Made by a program: the position numbers and the translations under genes
Assembly (NCBI RefSeq): GCF_900496995.4
Contig: NC_044022.1
Location: 16,258,938 to 16,322,937 of the forward strand
Direction: 5' to 3'
DNA: 64,000 bases
Source of the DNA: Aquila chrysaetos chrysaetos
Taxonomy: Eukaryota; Chordata; Aves; Accipitriformes; Accipitridae
Notes under the pieces: generated by a model
The model's database searches: none
What the model was told of the DNA's origin: nothing
Seen by the model: only the letters and a program-made list of their open reading frames with translations
In this document: one piece after another, positions 50,809 through 61,834 of the stretch
How the letters are laid out: every line of letters starts with the position of its first letter
Numbering within the stretch: the first letter of the stretch is position 1

Positions 50809-53282
50809 GAATGTGTGAATATTTAACGATAGAAAGCCATAATAGATTTATTCTTCTCATTACATTGTGTCACCTCAGAAATATACTTTTTTATTGTTTA
50901 ATAGAGTAATTACTTTTGAAAATTATACTAGTAATTTAGTATATTCAGTTGCATATGCCATTATGAGGAAAAAACAGCCAAATTCCAATCTAATGCTATG
51001 ATAACTTCTCTCTCAGCCACCCAGTTGGCTGTGATGTGATTGCCTTACAATTACAACGATGTACAGAAAATCTCTGCTTCCTCAAGCTGTCTGGTATCAT
51101 TGTCACTATTATGTTCCTCTAAGGAGCACTCTTTGTTTCCCAGATTCTGCCTCACGCTCAAAACCGCTCAGTTCTTTCCCAAAGAGCATCTCCTTTTAGA
51201 GGAAATATGAGAGAAGTAACTTAACTTTTGGACAGCTTTACCACCAGCAATTGCATTCCCAGATCTTGTACTCTTGGTACCTCACCGGTGTACTAGCTAG
51301 ATCAAATAACTATGGGCTGCACACTTGCCACACCAGCTAATCTCCTGAGAGGTGACGAAGTGTTAGTCACTTCACAGGGCAACAATAAAACAGTAAGGAA
51401 ACCATTTGTGTGCAAGGAGAACAATCCTCGAAACACTTCAAGAAGTCCCTTAGGAAATAATAATAGTTAAACAAATGCTAGGATTTTACCTGCCATGTGA
51501 AAACCATGATCTTGCAGATGTTACTGGAGGAACCACCGATGGACTTTCAGGTTTCACCACATTACTTTAAGCAGCATTCGCCGTTAGAGCAGACCAACGC
51601 TCCCCAGAAGCACCCAGCTGCAGGAAGGAAAGCAAATCTGAAGGGCTGAGGAATTGTTTTGGATGGTCTGCCCCCAGCCCTTTTCTTTCCTTCCAGTGAG
51701 CTTCTCCACTTCGGAGAACCATCACTTCCAGGACAACTATCCCGCAGGAGAGCCAGCCTGGGTGGGAAGGGGTCTGCTCCCCGCTGCTGGCACATACACA
51801 GCGACCTGACTCCTCTGGACCCACAGCCTCGCCTTGTGCGGCTGGTAGCAAGTGTCTTAACTCTTCACAGTATGTGGATGAATCCCCAAATTGGCAAGCT
51901 AGAGGAAGGAGATGTGGGTAGCATAAAACACAGAGGAAATAAAATCAGTGAAGTGTTAGTCTTACTGACTTCATAACTTTTTTATTTGCTTTTCCGTGCA
52001 TCTGTGCCTGTGTCTGCAGCATATCACAGCCCAGTCTGGTTGATCTTCTGCTACCTACAGAGCGAAATAAGCAAATAGGATATTCCTCAAAAGATGATAA
52101 TGAACCTGCAGTCATGTTTCTCCAGGCTGGTCGGCCTTGGAGCTCTCTGGACTGGTTTCAGAAGAATATCACATAAAAGAAAAAGTCACCTTTCACCTTT
52201 TATTTCCTGTTTTCACGTGGTTGAAAAAAATGTCTTAGCTCCTCAAACATGTGGAATTTTGAAAACAGAGAGGGGTTTTTTAATTCCCTTGTGAAACATA
52301 CACTAAAACTGGCTGGGATTATAACAATGCTGATGTATTTTGAGAAAAACCTCATGGATTAAAACTTTTGGAGAATTTCCATGCAGGAACTTATAGCTCA
52401 GCTTAAAATTCAAATATGTTTTGGGCAACTGTAGCCTGCTTGAAATCTCATGCTCTGTTAACAGTTCCCCATTACTTTAACACAAGGTTAGAAAAATGAA
52501 TATTTCTCTCATTATGTTTCCCTGGAGTCAATATTTCTCTCATACTGATGAAAAGTCAATGTTGTGTAACATTATAACACAGCTTTTAAAAGAACAGTAG
52601 TATTACAAAGTGAAACTACCATTTCACTCTTAATTTTGCTTCCCATTGTGTATATGAATGACATAACTTTCAGTTATGGGATTACATGTTAGTTTTTCAT
52701 GATGCCCTGCCTTATCATGTTTACAGACGGACAGTGTTCAAAAGCAGTTATTTAATATTTTCTTTCTCCTCTCTATCAACTATGGGTAGGTATCCTTTCC
52801 AAACCTTGCTCTGAATAGGGAATTAATTTCTTCAAAGCACTTTCTTAAAATACAATAAGTGCTTTGATCCACAAGTTAGAAACAAGGCTGTTCCTGTGAG
52901 CCTTGAAAAGCAAGTCTACAGTACAAGCCTAGGTGCTGAAAAAAACCCTGAAAGGCAGGTCAACAAAATCCTTTCAGTGCATGTAAAGTCCAAACTATCC
53001 CTAATTTCCAACAGTACATTAGAATATACTGCATTTCCATGATAGCAGAAGCTGTTCTGCTTTTTATGCACAGAGCATAGCCATTTCTTTAACTTCATTA
53101 TTAGAAGAATATATGACACACAGTTCCTTTGGATGAAGGTAAATTATAATCAATAAAATCCCTTACAACAACTTGGACAATTCAGATTTTGATGCCTGTG
53201 GAGTTCGATTTAAGTTGGGCAGGGAAGCAATCATACTACTGTGAAAGTTCAAGTTGTACACAATGTGAGCTGAGAGCAGTTA
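50809..53282. other. Intergenic, no gene recognised
   Basis: AT-rich DNA between a CR1 fragment and the solo LTR. A slightly GC-richer patch near 51560-51850 carries overlapping short open frames without recognisable features. Confidence 0.45.
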
Positions 53283-53860
53283 GCATGTGTCCTGGTTTCA
53301 GCCGGGATAGAGTTAATTGTCTTTCTTGTAGCTGGTACAGTGCTCTGTTTTTGAGTTAGGTATGAGAAGAATGTTGATAACACACTGATGTTTTCAGTTG
53401 TTGCTAAGTAGTGTTTAGTCTAAAGTCAAGGATTTTTCAGCTTCTCATGCCCAGCAAGAAGGCTGGAGGGGCACAAGACGTTGAGAGGGGACACTCAGCC
53501 AGGGCAGCTGACCCCAACTGGCCAAAGGGGTATTCCATACCATACCATGTGACGACATGCCCAGTATATAAACCGGGGGGATCGCTGCTCAGGAACTAAC
53601 TGGGCATCGATCCACGGGTGGTGAGCAATTGCACTGTGCATCATTTGTATATTCCAATCCTTTTATCATTACTGCTGTCACTTTATTAGTGTTATCATTA
53701 TTAGTTTCTTCTTTTTATATTCTATTAAACCGTTCTTATCTCAACCCCCAAGTTTTACTTCTTTTCCTGATTTTCTCCCCCATCCCACTGGGTGTGGGGG
53801 GGGGGAGTGAGCGGCTGCATGGTGCTTAGCTGCTGGCTGGGGTTAAACCACGACAGCATG
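53283..53860 (+). mobile_element. ERVL-type solo LTR with 5-bp target duplication
   Basis: A 568-bp LTR (53288-53855) starting TGTCCTGGTTTCAGC and ending AAACCACGACA, flanked on both sides by GCATG (53283-53287 and 53856-53860), a perfect 5-bp target-site duplication. It contains a TATA box (TATATAAA, 53565-53572) and a poly(A) signal (ATTAAA, 53724-53729). A poly-G run lies near 53798. I recognise it as a very common avian LTR usually assigned to ERVL (class III), whose 5-bp duplications agree. No internal retroviral sequence remains, so it is a recombined solo LTR. The intact ends and duplication point to limited age. Confidence 0.93.
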
Positions 53861-54039
53861 GGATAAATCTTCTGCACAAGACTTCTCCAACCCTTTCATT
53901 AGTCTGGGCCACACAGCCAGTTTACGTAGTCACCAAAAAGGCCAGTTCCACATTTCTGAGCAGGTATTAACGTGGTGCGTCCGCTTTCTTGGGACACAGG
54001 CACAAAGCTCCATAGAGCAGTTAGAGACTGGTGACCCAG

Positions 54040-54230
54040 CTCAGGACCCTCCCGGGTCCGCACGGCGCAGACCCCCGCGCTCCTGCCGGTGCCCCCATCC
54101 GCGCCCAGCCCCTGGGCAAGGTGCTGGTGCTGGTGCTGAGCTGCACGGCTCCCGGCTTTGCGGCTGTCTCTCCGAGCGTGGGTGGCTGTGCACGGCTTCG
54201 ATGCCGTTTTCCCTTCAGGCGGTCCAAAAA
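54040..54230. other. Small isolated GC/CpG-rich patch
   Basis: About 190 bp with many CpG dinucleotides in an otherwise AT-rich intergenic stretch, starting near 54045 and ending abruptly near 54225. No recognisable exon; the open frames in it (67 and 117 codons on opposite strands) show no domain. It may be an orphan CpG island, a processed remnant or a distal regulatory element. Confidence 0.35.
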
Positions 54231-55612
54231 TTGAATCAGTACCCAGCATCATAAAATCAACTTACGTTTCTTAATGGGAACTCAGTGAAGAAGAATAATG
54301 AACGATGAGCTTCCTGTGGTTTGTGCACATTGGTGAGGAAGTCTGGTTCATACAGGTATGATACAGTAAGATAACCAATTATAATAGTATAATTTTGATT
54401 ATTCATCTCTGCAACATGACGCTCATTACTGAAGAATGAAGATTTATACCAAGTGGTTTCCTTAGAAAGTTTTAACTCAGACAGAAACCACCATAGATAG
54501 CAGACAGTGATGGTGGTGGTAGAGGTGGGGGTTAAATCCCTCTTACCACCTCCATCTTCAGAAAACCACTCACGACCTGATTTCTATCTTCATGCTCACG
54601 AAGTGCAGCCAGGTCATCCTTTGTCCATAGGCTCATTAAATGGGCCTCTAGGCTTGAGTCCTAAACTTGTCATCAAAACTCCCACTAAAAAACCACCCAC
54701 TGCTCCCAGTAGGAGAAACAAAACATGGACCTAAAATAGACTCTTTATTCTGAAAGTGACTGACAACATCCAGAGGAGGAAAAGCAGCAGGGTACACCTG
54801 CTTTTAGAGAGAGGCACACCATCTTCTACTGGAATAAACATTTTTACTCTCTCTCTGTGTAATGCAGTTTATATCAAAAGTTTTAAACCTCACAAGGTAG
54901 CTAAGAGCCATTGAACAGTGTTGTAAAGCAAAGAGCATGCAGAGGAGCTAGTTGCAACTCTTCTGCATTTGGAGGACTATTAATACCCAAGTGATGGAGA
55001 GAGAAGGGTCAGGCAACGGTGGCATGGACCAAACCTGAATCTCAACACTGCTATTTTACTTTCTGGAGTATTTAAAAAGAGACAGATGGATGCAGCTGTT
55101 TCTAGAAAGAGTGTAGTGATGAAGAGGCTGAAGATGGACTCTTCCTTGAATTGGAATTTAGCCCATCTTTTGAAAACAGCAAAATGCAGCAGGAGCAGTG
55201 CCACTAAAATATAAGTAGAACTGAGCTGGGCAGTTGCAGAAACACATCTTAAAACAGCAAGATACAGCTGAAAAGTTCAAATGTGCTCAGAATGCGGCCA
55301 ATTTTTAGATAGTATCTCACACAATAGATAGGCTATTTATCATGTGCTTTAGTTTTTCTCAACAGTTTTTAAAGGCTGAATAGATTTTGAACCAATTCAT
55401 GTTGCTCTGACAATTTTATGAGAACAAAAATTAAAAGAACACAATTATAACTACTGTCCAAAAAGTTTACTCAGGCTTTAGCGTCAGATGACATGTATTG
55501 CACTACAAGTTTTCAGATGGCGACATGTGACTGTTCCTGGAACCTTCAGTCACTTACACTGCTGTAGTTCACAAAACTGATTTTATTTAAATAACCAAGA
55601 ATTGATACACAT
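54231..55612. other. Intergenic, no gene recognised
   Basis: AT-rich sequence between the GC patch and the predicted PANX1 3' end. Nothing further recognised. Confidence 0.45.
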
Positions 55613-55618
55613 TTTATT
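55613..55618 (-). terminator. PANX1: Candidate PANX1 poly(A) signal
   Basis: AATAAA on the minus strand, with a second at 55582-55587, about 2.2 kb beyond the PANX1 stop codon. The intervening 55.6-57.8 kb holds no gene or repeat and has an A-rich tract near 57043-57059; I read it as probable PANX1 3' UTR. Nearer hexamers may also be used. Confidence 0.4.
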
Positions 55619-57794
55619 GAGCACTTTAGAAGACAACAAGAGATTCACTGCAGCAAGTCGTATTTTAAAATACAAAAGGGAAATTAGTGAAAAGAGGTTC
55701 ATATCCAACATGAAACATGAACACGTTGCTTTCAGGAGCTTCGAGTTTTAAAGACTGAGAATTCTACTTACATCAAACAGTTCAAACACAGATCCACATC
55801 ACAAAATCTTAGTATTGCACTATAGCTCCTCATTCAAAACACACAATTCACAATATGCGTCTGCATTACCCATATGTAAAGGACCATCAGCAACACACCA
55901 GCACAGCCAGACAGAAAAAAATCTAGAAAGGGTCAGAGGGATTGTAAGTTTGCTGGGAGAAGTATGGCAGTCAAACTGAGCAGTTTGGACCACCAGTATC
56001 CAACGCAAGCCCTGTTTCTTGCTGGTAATGCAACAGACATTAGGACTGCAGCTGTGCTACTGTCCTCTGCAGAGGTAGCATAATACTATGGCTTTAAAGA
56101 CTTTCTTTTAAGTAAGGCTTGTCTTAGCTGAAAGCCATATAATAACTGAAGAGTTCTTGTAATACTAGCCTGAAGTATAGCATGGCAGCACTTTGGGATC
56201 CACTTGTTTAACAACAGCTGCCAAATTCAAGTAGGTGCACTACCTCTTTGAAATCTGCTGCAGCACATAAACAGTTCTGTGCAAAGATGGTAACACCAAT
56301 TACTTCTTTTTCCCCCTCATCCTCAGCCAAATGGAGAATGCTAACAGTTGAGAACACAATGGCAGGTGACATAGACCAACGGGAAAATGGAAGTCCTACC
56401 AAGCTATAAAAGAGGTTCTACTTTGTCTAAAAAGACAACTCGGAAGAGGTGACAGGCAAAACATTTCCGTTACATGGACAATATGGAAAAACAAGTGAGC
56501 ATATAACGTTTGTGACAGATACACACTGCCATTGTGGTGCTTAAACCCACCTCACCTTGTATCTAAAATTCAAGACAGAGATCATTTTAATGTTCATTGA
56601 AGGTAGAGGTCCTGGGCAGGGGCACAACGCTAAAGCTGAATGCTACTCTCCCAAAACAGTCCAATAACAAACCAGGACAGTTTTCAAACTTACAGATGCT
56701 CTCCCTTCTTTTGTCTGTTCCAATCCACCTCACTTTGCCTATCGGGTGCTTGGCTCTGCTGAGGCACTCAGGTGCTACTGTAATACAAATAAGACCATCT
56801 TCTCAAGTGGGATTTGGAAAACAGCACAACTAATATTGTGTTTGATACTATGAACACCTTGGAACAAATTTCACATATACAAACATTACAGAACAACTTC
56901 TACAAACCATTACAAAAAATGAGACCAAATTCACTGATCTTCAGTCCAAACTCCAAGGCAGATTAGTTAGTCACTAAGACCAAAACAACTAAGAAATAGA
57001 AATTAAACTAACATTTAGCTTACATATCATTACATTTTGTAAAAAAAAAAAAAAAAAAAGTGTTAAGACATTATTAACTTATGAATACATAGAAAATTCA
57101 AAATCCCTAACATTTACAGTACCCCCTCATACTAAGCCTGTTTGTAGTTTCTTTTCCATCAGTGCCAAGTAATTAATCCCAGACATCAATGTTGAGATGG
57201 CTAACCAAGACATCTCAGGCTGAACAGAGCAACCTCTATTTTTCCTGTGAAGGCACAGCCAGTATCAGTGGCCAGCCACTGCCTGGTACAGATTAACCAG
57301 ACTCATTAAAATAAAAAAACAACCCTCCCCCCCTTTCCAGGGCAGCGAGCCCCAAGATGCCTCAAACCCCAGAATGGAGATGGCTGCTCTGGGCAGAGCA
57401 ACACTTCAGAATGCAACGTGGCCCTCTCTTTTTGTTACCTACAGGGTTATGTTTCCCATTCCTGTATAGTGCTAGCTCTTCCCTGCTGCCAGCTTTGATT
57501 GCATTCAGTGCATGTCACTTGTTACTCATGATAAGAAATTTTTTGTTCTTGTTCCTTGTGTGGTTTGTTTTTTGGTTTTTTAATAAATAATGGAAGCCTA
57601 CAACATGCTTTTTCAGGTACGTGCTTGGTGACTATTATACAACAAGTAGTCTGTAAACCAGTTTGGCCTCTGAGGAATTGTCAGGCTATCGAGACGGTTG
57701 CATTCAATGAGCAGCACCTTGTGTTGAGTGCAGCGAGGGCGGAGGAGAAGCCCTCCTGCAGCACAAAGCTCCTGCCTGCTGCGGCGGGGAAGCA

Positions 57795-60700
57795 TCAGCA
57801 CGAAGAATCTATAAGTCTTTGGCGAAGTTTTTTATCTTCTCTCGGACTCACGTTGCCACTTGCATCGTGGTCTGTCAAAACTAAAAAGAGAAAGTAAAGC
57901 TTTAGAAGTGAAAAGGCCATCAAGCCACTCGACACAGTCTCGTTGACAAAACTAACGAGAAAGTAAAGAAGTGAAAAGGCCATCGAACCACTCGCCACGT
58001 TCTCGTTGACAAAGGAACTGCCGCCGAGACGGCGGGGCGAGGCTGGCTGTCCTGCGCTGTGCTGCAGCTGCTGAGCAGCCCCCACCTGCGGCACCGTGCC
58101 TGCGGCCTCTCCTGCCCGTACGGTCCAGTCAGCATCTACCACTGGTTTGCCAACACGGTCGCTCATTAAAACAGGCTGACGCCACTAGTGGCAGAAGAAA
58201 AGATGATGAGCCACAGGCGAAGCTTTGCTGACGGGCGGTGAAGTCTGCAGCTGCACCCGGGCCGAAGGAGAGGGCTGCGCCAGCCGGAGCTGGTGATGAA
58301 ATGGCAGCTTCTTTCTGCAGCGCATTTCAATAGAGCGTCAAGCGTGAGTTTGTTCCGCTCTGGAGGAAAACAAGTCTTTGAAGTGTTTTTGTGAGATGAA
58401 AACAGTCTCCGAAGTTCTGCTTTCAGATAAAAATGAGTCAGATTTTGTATTAGCTTTTTCAGCTCCTTGAGCAGAGACCTCCACCGTGGGCTCTTAAATT
58501 CTCCTATCGAAACCCACCCACCTGTCATTTCAAAAAAAGGACTCATTTAAGACAAAAACTATTTTCTGTCAGAATTACTCCAAACTTCTGTACTAGAGCT
58601 GGCTGCCAGAAGTGCTTCTTCTAGTTTGAAAATAATTCTGCCTGTTTGTTTTGAATTCCCCTGTCGTATAAATTGACTTCTCCAAACCTCAGCCTGCCAG
58701 AACTGCTTGACCAAAGTATAGAGGAACAGTTACCCTCTGGGTGCTGCTGCTTCTTTTTTATTAAGCACATGGCATAGCTTTCTGAAGAGAAAGTAGATTT
58801 AATTTCTTCCTGCCTTTGAAACAGTTCTTTAACTTGCCCTCAGCATTGTGCTCGCCTACTCAGGTCAGCTGCTAAACGTTTCAAAGCACCTTCCCTTCCG
58901 TGAGTCAGGGACTTTGTGAAGAGGCAGCCCACAGAGTCTGAACTACTTCATTCAGGGGATGTAGGCACTGCTGTCCTGCTGCTTCTGTGCGCACAGCTAC
59001 GACAGCACATGCTTACATCAAATGGGAAGAAAGGTCTTTCATCCCTTTATGCCTCTCCCGGATATTTGGCTTCTCTTCTTCAATTCTGCACTCGAGAAGG
59101 GAATTGGAATCACATTTAAGATATGCCACATTTTTTTAGCACAGAATCTAAGACTACAACTCATATAAGAACGATTGCTCAGAGCCGCTCGTGTCTGGGA
59201 ACTGGTGGGAATACTCAGAGAACAGCTGCACCGATCCAGATCGACTCAGACCATTTTGGCAAAAATCGCTTCACTATCAATCTTCCTTTCTCTCTGCATA
59301 AGAAGGAAGAGGAGCATGTTCACTGGCCCCAGTCCCACTTCCCTTCTTTTGTCATTTTCTGTTCCTCTGCCAGCGGCATTTCTGAGCATCAGACTTATTT
59401 TTACATTAATCTAAGATTTCTGCCAAAGCCTCAATGAAAAGCAGAAGCAGCAGTTACTACTCTTTTGAGCTAATCTTTGAAAAACAAATGTCCTGAAACC
59501 ACCAGCTTTCTCACTGGAGCTTCTTCAGGCACAACCAACTGTAGACCAATCTAGTGCTTTTCTACCATGCAGGTGGTCTTAAGGAGTTCAAGTTCAGACA
59601 GCTGAAGCCTCTTACTGCAGAGATGTCAGCAAGGACCACCAACTTAAGAGACACTTCAGCATCTAGCCTGTGCCACTGACTTGTAACACCACAATCTTCT
59701 GGCACATACATGAAGTTATAGCAGCTATAGTGCAGACAACACAGCAAGGTCTAAGCAGGTCTGTTTTCTTGTAGAATATATTAAAATGTTTTTGGTAGGG
59801 AATACACATCTATATGGAACCTGCTTTGTTTTGCATGAATGAATTTTTGGTTTAATGGATTCCTTATCTCTCTATACCAGCTCATTTAGATGTGGTGTTT
59901 TTTCTTTTTGAAGAAAGAGCAGGTCACCTTACCTTGTAGCTCTGTTGCATTTTTTTCCAGCTCTTCTGTAGTTGTTTCTTCAGGCTTCTCCAACACAGCT
60001 GTCCCTCTCTTCCCATCTATGGTATCTGCCTTAGTAGTACCAAAGTTTACCAAAAGTTGCATGACATCAAACTTCCCAGAAACTGCAATGTTCTCCAGCA
60101 CTTTGAGGCATTTAAATGATTTAAGTTCACTTACATTTTCCTCAAGAAAGAGGAGGTAAAGGCTTAAGTCATCAAAACACTTCGACTTAAGTTTCAGAAC
60201 ATCAAAAGTTGGCAGGATTTCATACACTCTGAGAATACCCGAATTCCACCTCCACGGAACAAACATTGCATACACTACCAGCGGCATCACTAGAAGATAC
60301 ATTATCAGGTTAATATAGCTGAGTACCTTGAAGACACCAACAGCAATAAGCTTGCACTGAACCACTTCTGGAACAGTTGTGTCATTCTTTAAGATCCCAG
60401 TTTTGATAGTGCAAAGAAACTCATCACTCAAAGAGGAGAGGCTAATGTAGTAGCCCAGGTAGAGGCATGCAATGAAAATAATTACTAGCGTGAGTAAACG
60501 GCAGATAATGTATTTAATTATTAAGCATTTGGAATTCTTCTTTGTCTTCAGGTACTGCTCCACAATTGGGTATTTAAAGTGGCTTTCAGATATTTCCCAC
60601 AAACTGAAAGAGAGAAAAAAAAAAACCAACAAATCACACAGGCCAGATGCTGCAGCATTCACCTACCTCAAATCTCAAAGAAACCTAGTACTCTAAAATA

Positions 60701-61834
60701 GACACAAGACTGGAATCCCTCTTATTGGGGTAAACCAAGGGTAGTTTTACTGAAGTCAATAGAAAAACAACAGAATAGCAGATAAATGAAGAATATTGAT
60801 ACTCCAATACAGAAAAGCCACCTAAGAGACAAGAGAGCTCAAACATTGGAAAATGGAAAAAAGTATTGCTCTCGCAGCAAAAAAATATTTTTGTTCTTTT
60901 CCAATACAAAACAGATATAGTAAGGAAATCCATGAGGAAAAGCAGACTTCCCAAGCACTTGTTCGATAATAGCACACTGGAGGGCTTTTTACTTGTTGAG
61001 ACCTAACCCCACATTTTAAAGAACAGACCTAAGTCCCCATTGCATTGCTTGTACCCCCACATGCAAAGCGAAACAGGTACCCTGACCTAGGATGAAGCAG
61101 AAACTGGATCTGGTTAGAACAGTGCACCAATTTGATCAAGCACCCATTTTGCTTTTGTTGGTTTTGGTGTTTAGTTTTTTTTTCTTTAAACAGAAGCTTT
61201 GCAGACCTAGATCTGAAAGGACAGGAGATGACAAATAACAGACTTTGCTCAAAGTGTGCAAGCGACTGTCAAGAGCATTGAGAACTGAGGGCTGCAGCCA
61301 TTCCCGTTTTCTTATGCTGTGGTGGGTAAAACTAATTTACACCTACTACAACTAAAGGAATCAAGACATCTCAGGTAATTAGGAATCTGAAGAGCTCATC
61401 AAATGTTTTCTTCAAAAAAAGAAAGTTATAAGTTCCAGCTCCACATGCCCACAGTAATGATTTCGGATATCTTCTTTTTTATAACCAAATTTAAAAGTGT
61501 GTCAGGTCACCATTCAAACCTTTGCAATAAATTTCTAAGAGAGTGCAGGTGTCACATCTGTTAAAGAGTTTAAGGAAAAGAACAAAGAAAGCCAAGCCCC
61601 AGCATCTTACCTCTGTGTCAAGTTCTCATTAACAGCAGCAACTAAGTCAGTAGGGTCCTTGGGGTCTCCGCTGCGGATGCTATTAGCAGCTTTGATTGCC
61701 CTGTTATAGGCTTTGTCAAGTTCTTCCATAATAAATTTCAGGTCTGAAGAAAGATGAGGTCCTGCGGTGAAGCGCCAAAACAAACATGGTAGATACAGCA
61801 GGATAGCGACGAGCAGAAGGATGTATGGAAAGAA
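57795..61834 (-). CDS. PANX1: Pannexin 1, last three coding exons (5' part off window)
   Basis: Three exons on the minus strand, 61834-61611 (phase 0 in), 60603-59933 and 57880-57795, with matching GT/AG ends. They encode the C-terminal 326 residues; about 106 N-terminal residues (TM1, first extracellular loop) lie beyond 64000. PANX1 forms heptameric plasma-membrane channels that release ATP and other metabolites. Visible: TM2 ([20 protein letters not shown]), the intracellular loop, TM3 near [19 protein letters not shown], the second extracellular loop with its two cysteines and an N-D-T glycosylation sequon equivalent to human N254, and TM4. The C-terminal tail contains DTID-G (60026-60012), matching the position of the human caspase site DVVD-G whose cleavage opens the channel during apoptosis. 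The protein ends LIDSSC, so the terminal Cys is kept. The last exon is preceded by a tandem duplication of its own acceptor region (57877-58010). Confidence 0.95.
57877..58010 (-). repeat. Tandem duplication at the last PANX1 splice acceptor
   Basis: Two adjacent copies, 57877-57947 (71 bp) and 57948-58010 (63 bp), nearly identical apart from two small indels and scattered changes. On the minus strand each unit boundary reads T-rich sequence, TAG, then TTTTG. The true last-exon acceptor (CTCTTTTTAG then TTTTGAC) has the same form, so the exon start looks like a third, partial copy. The copy boundary at 57953/57952 (CTCGTTAG, exon start 57951) is a potential alternative acceptor, 71 nt upstream of the normal one. 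The normal last-exon frame stays open back through both copies to about 58166. Confidence 0.8.

Noticed and set aside
57795-58166. 123-codon minus-strand frame as a separate gene
   Set aside because: Its 3' part is the PANX1 last exon; the upstream part is intron and the tandem duplication that happens to stay open.
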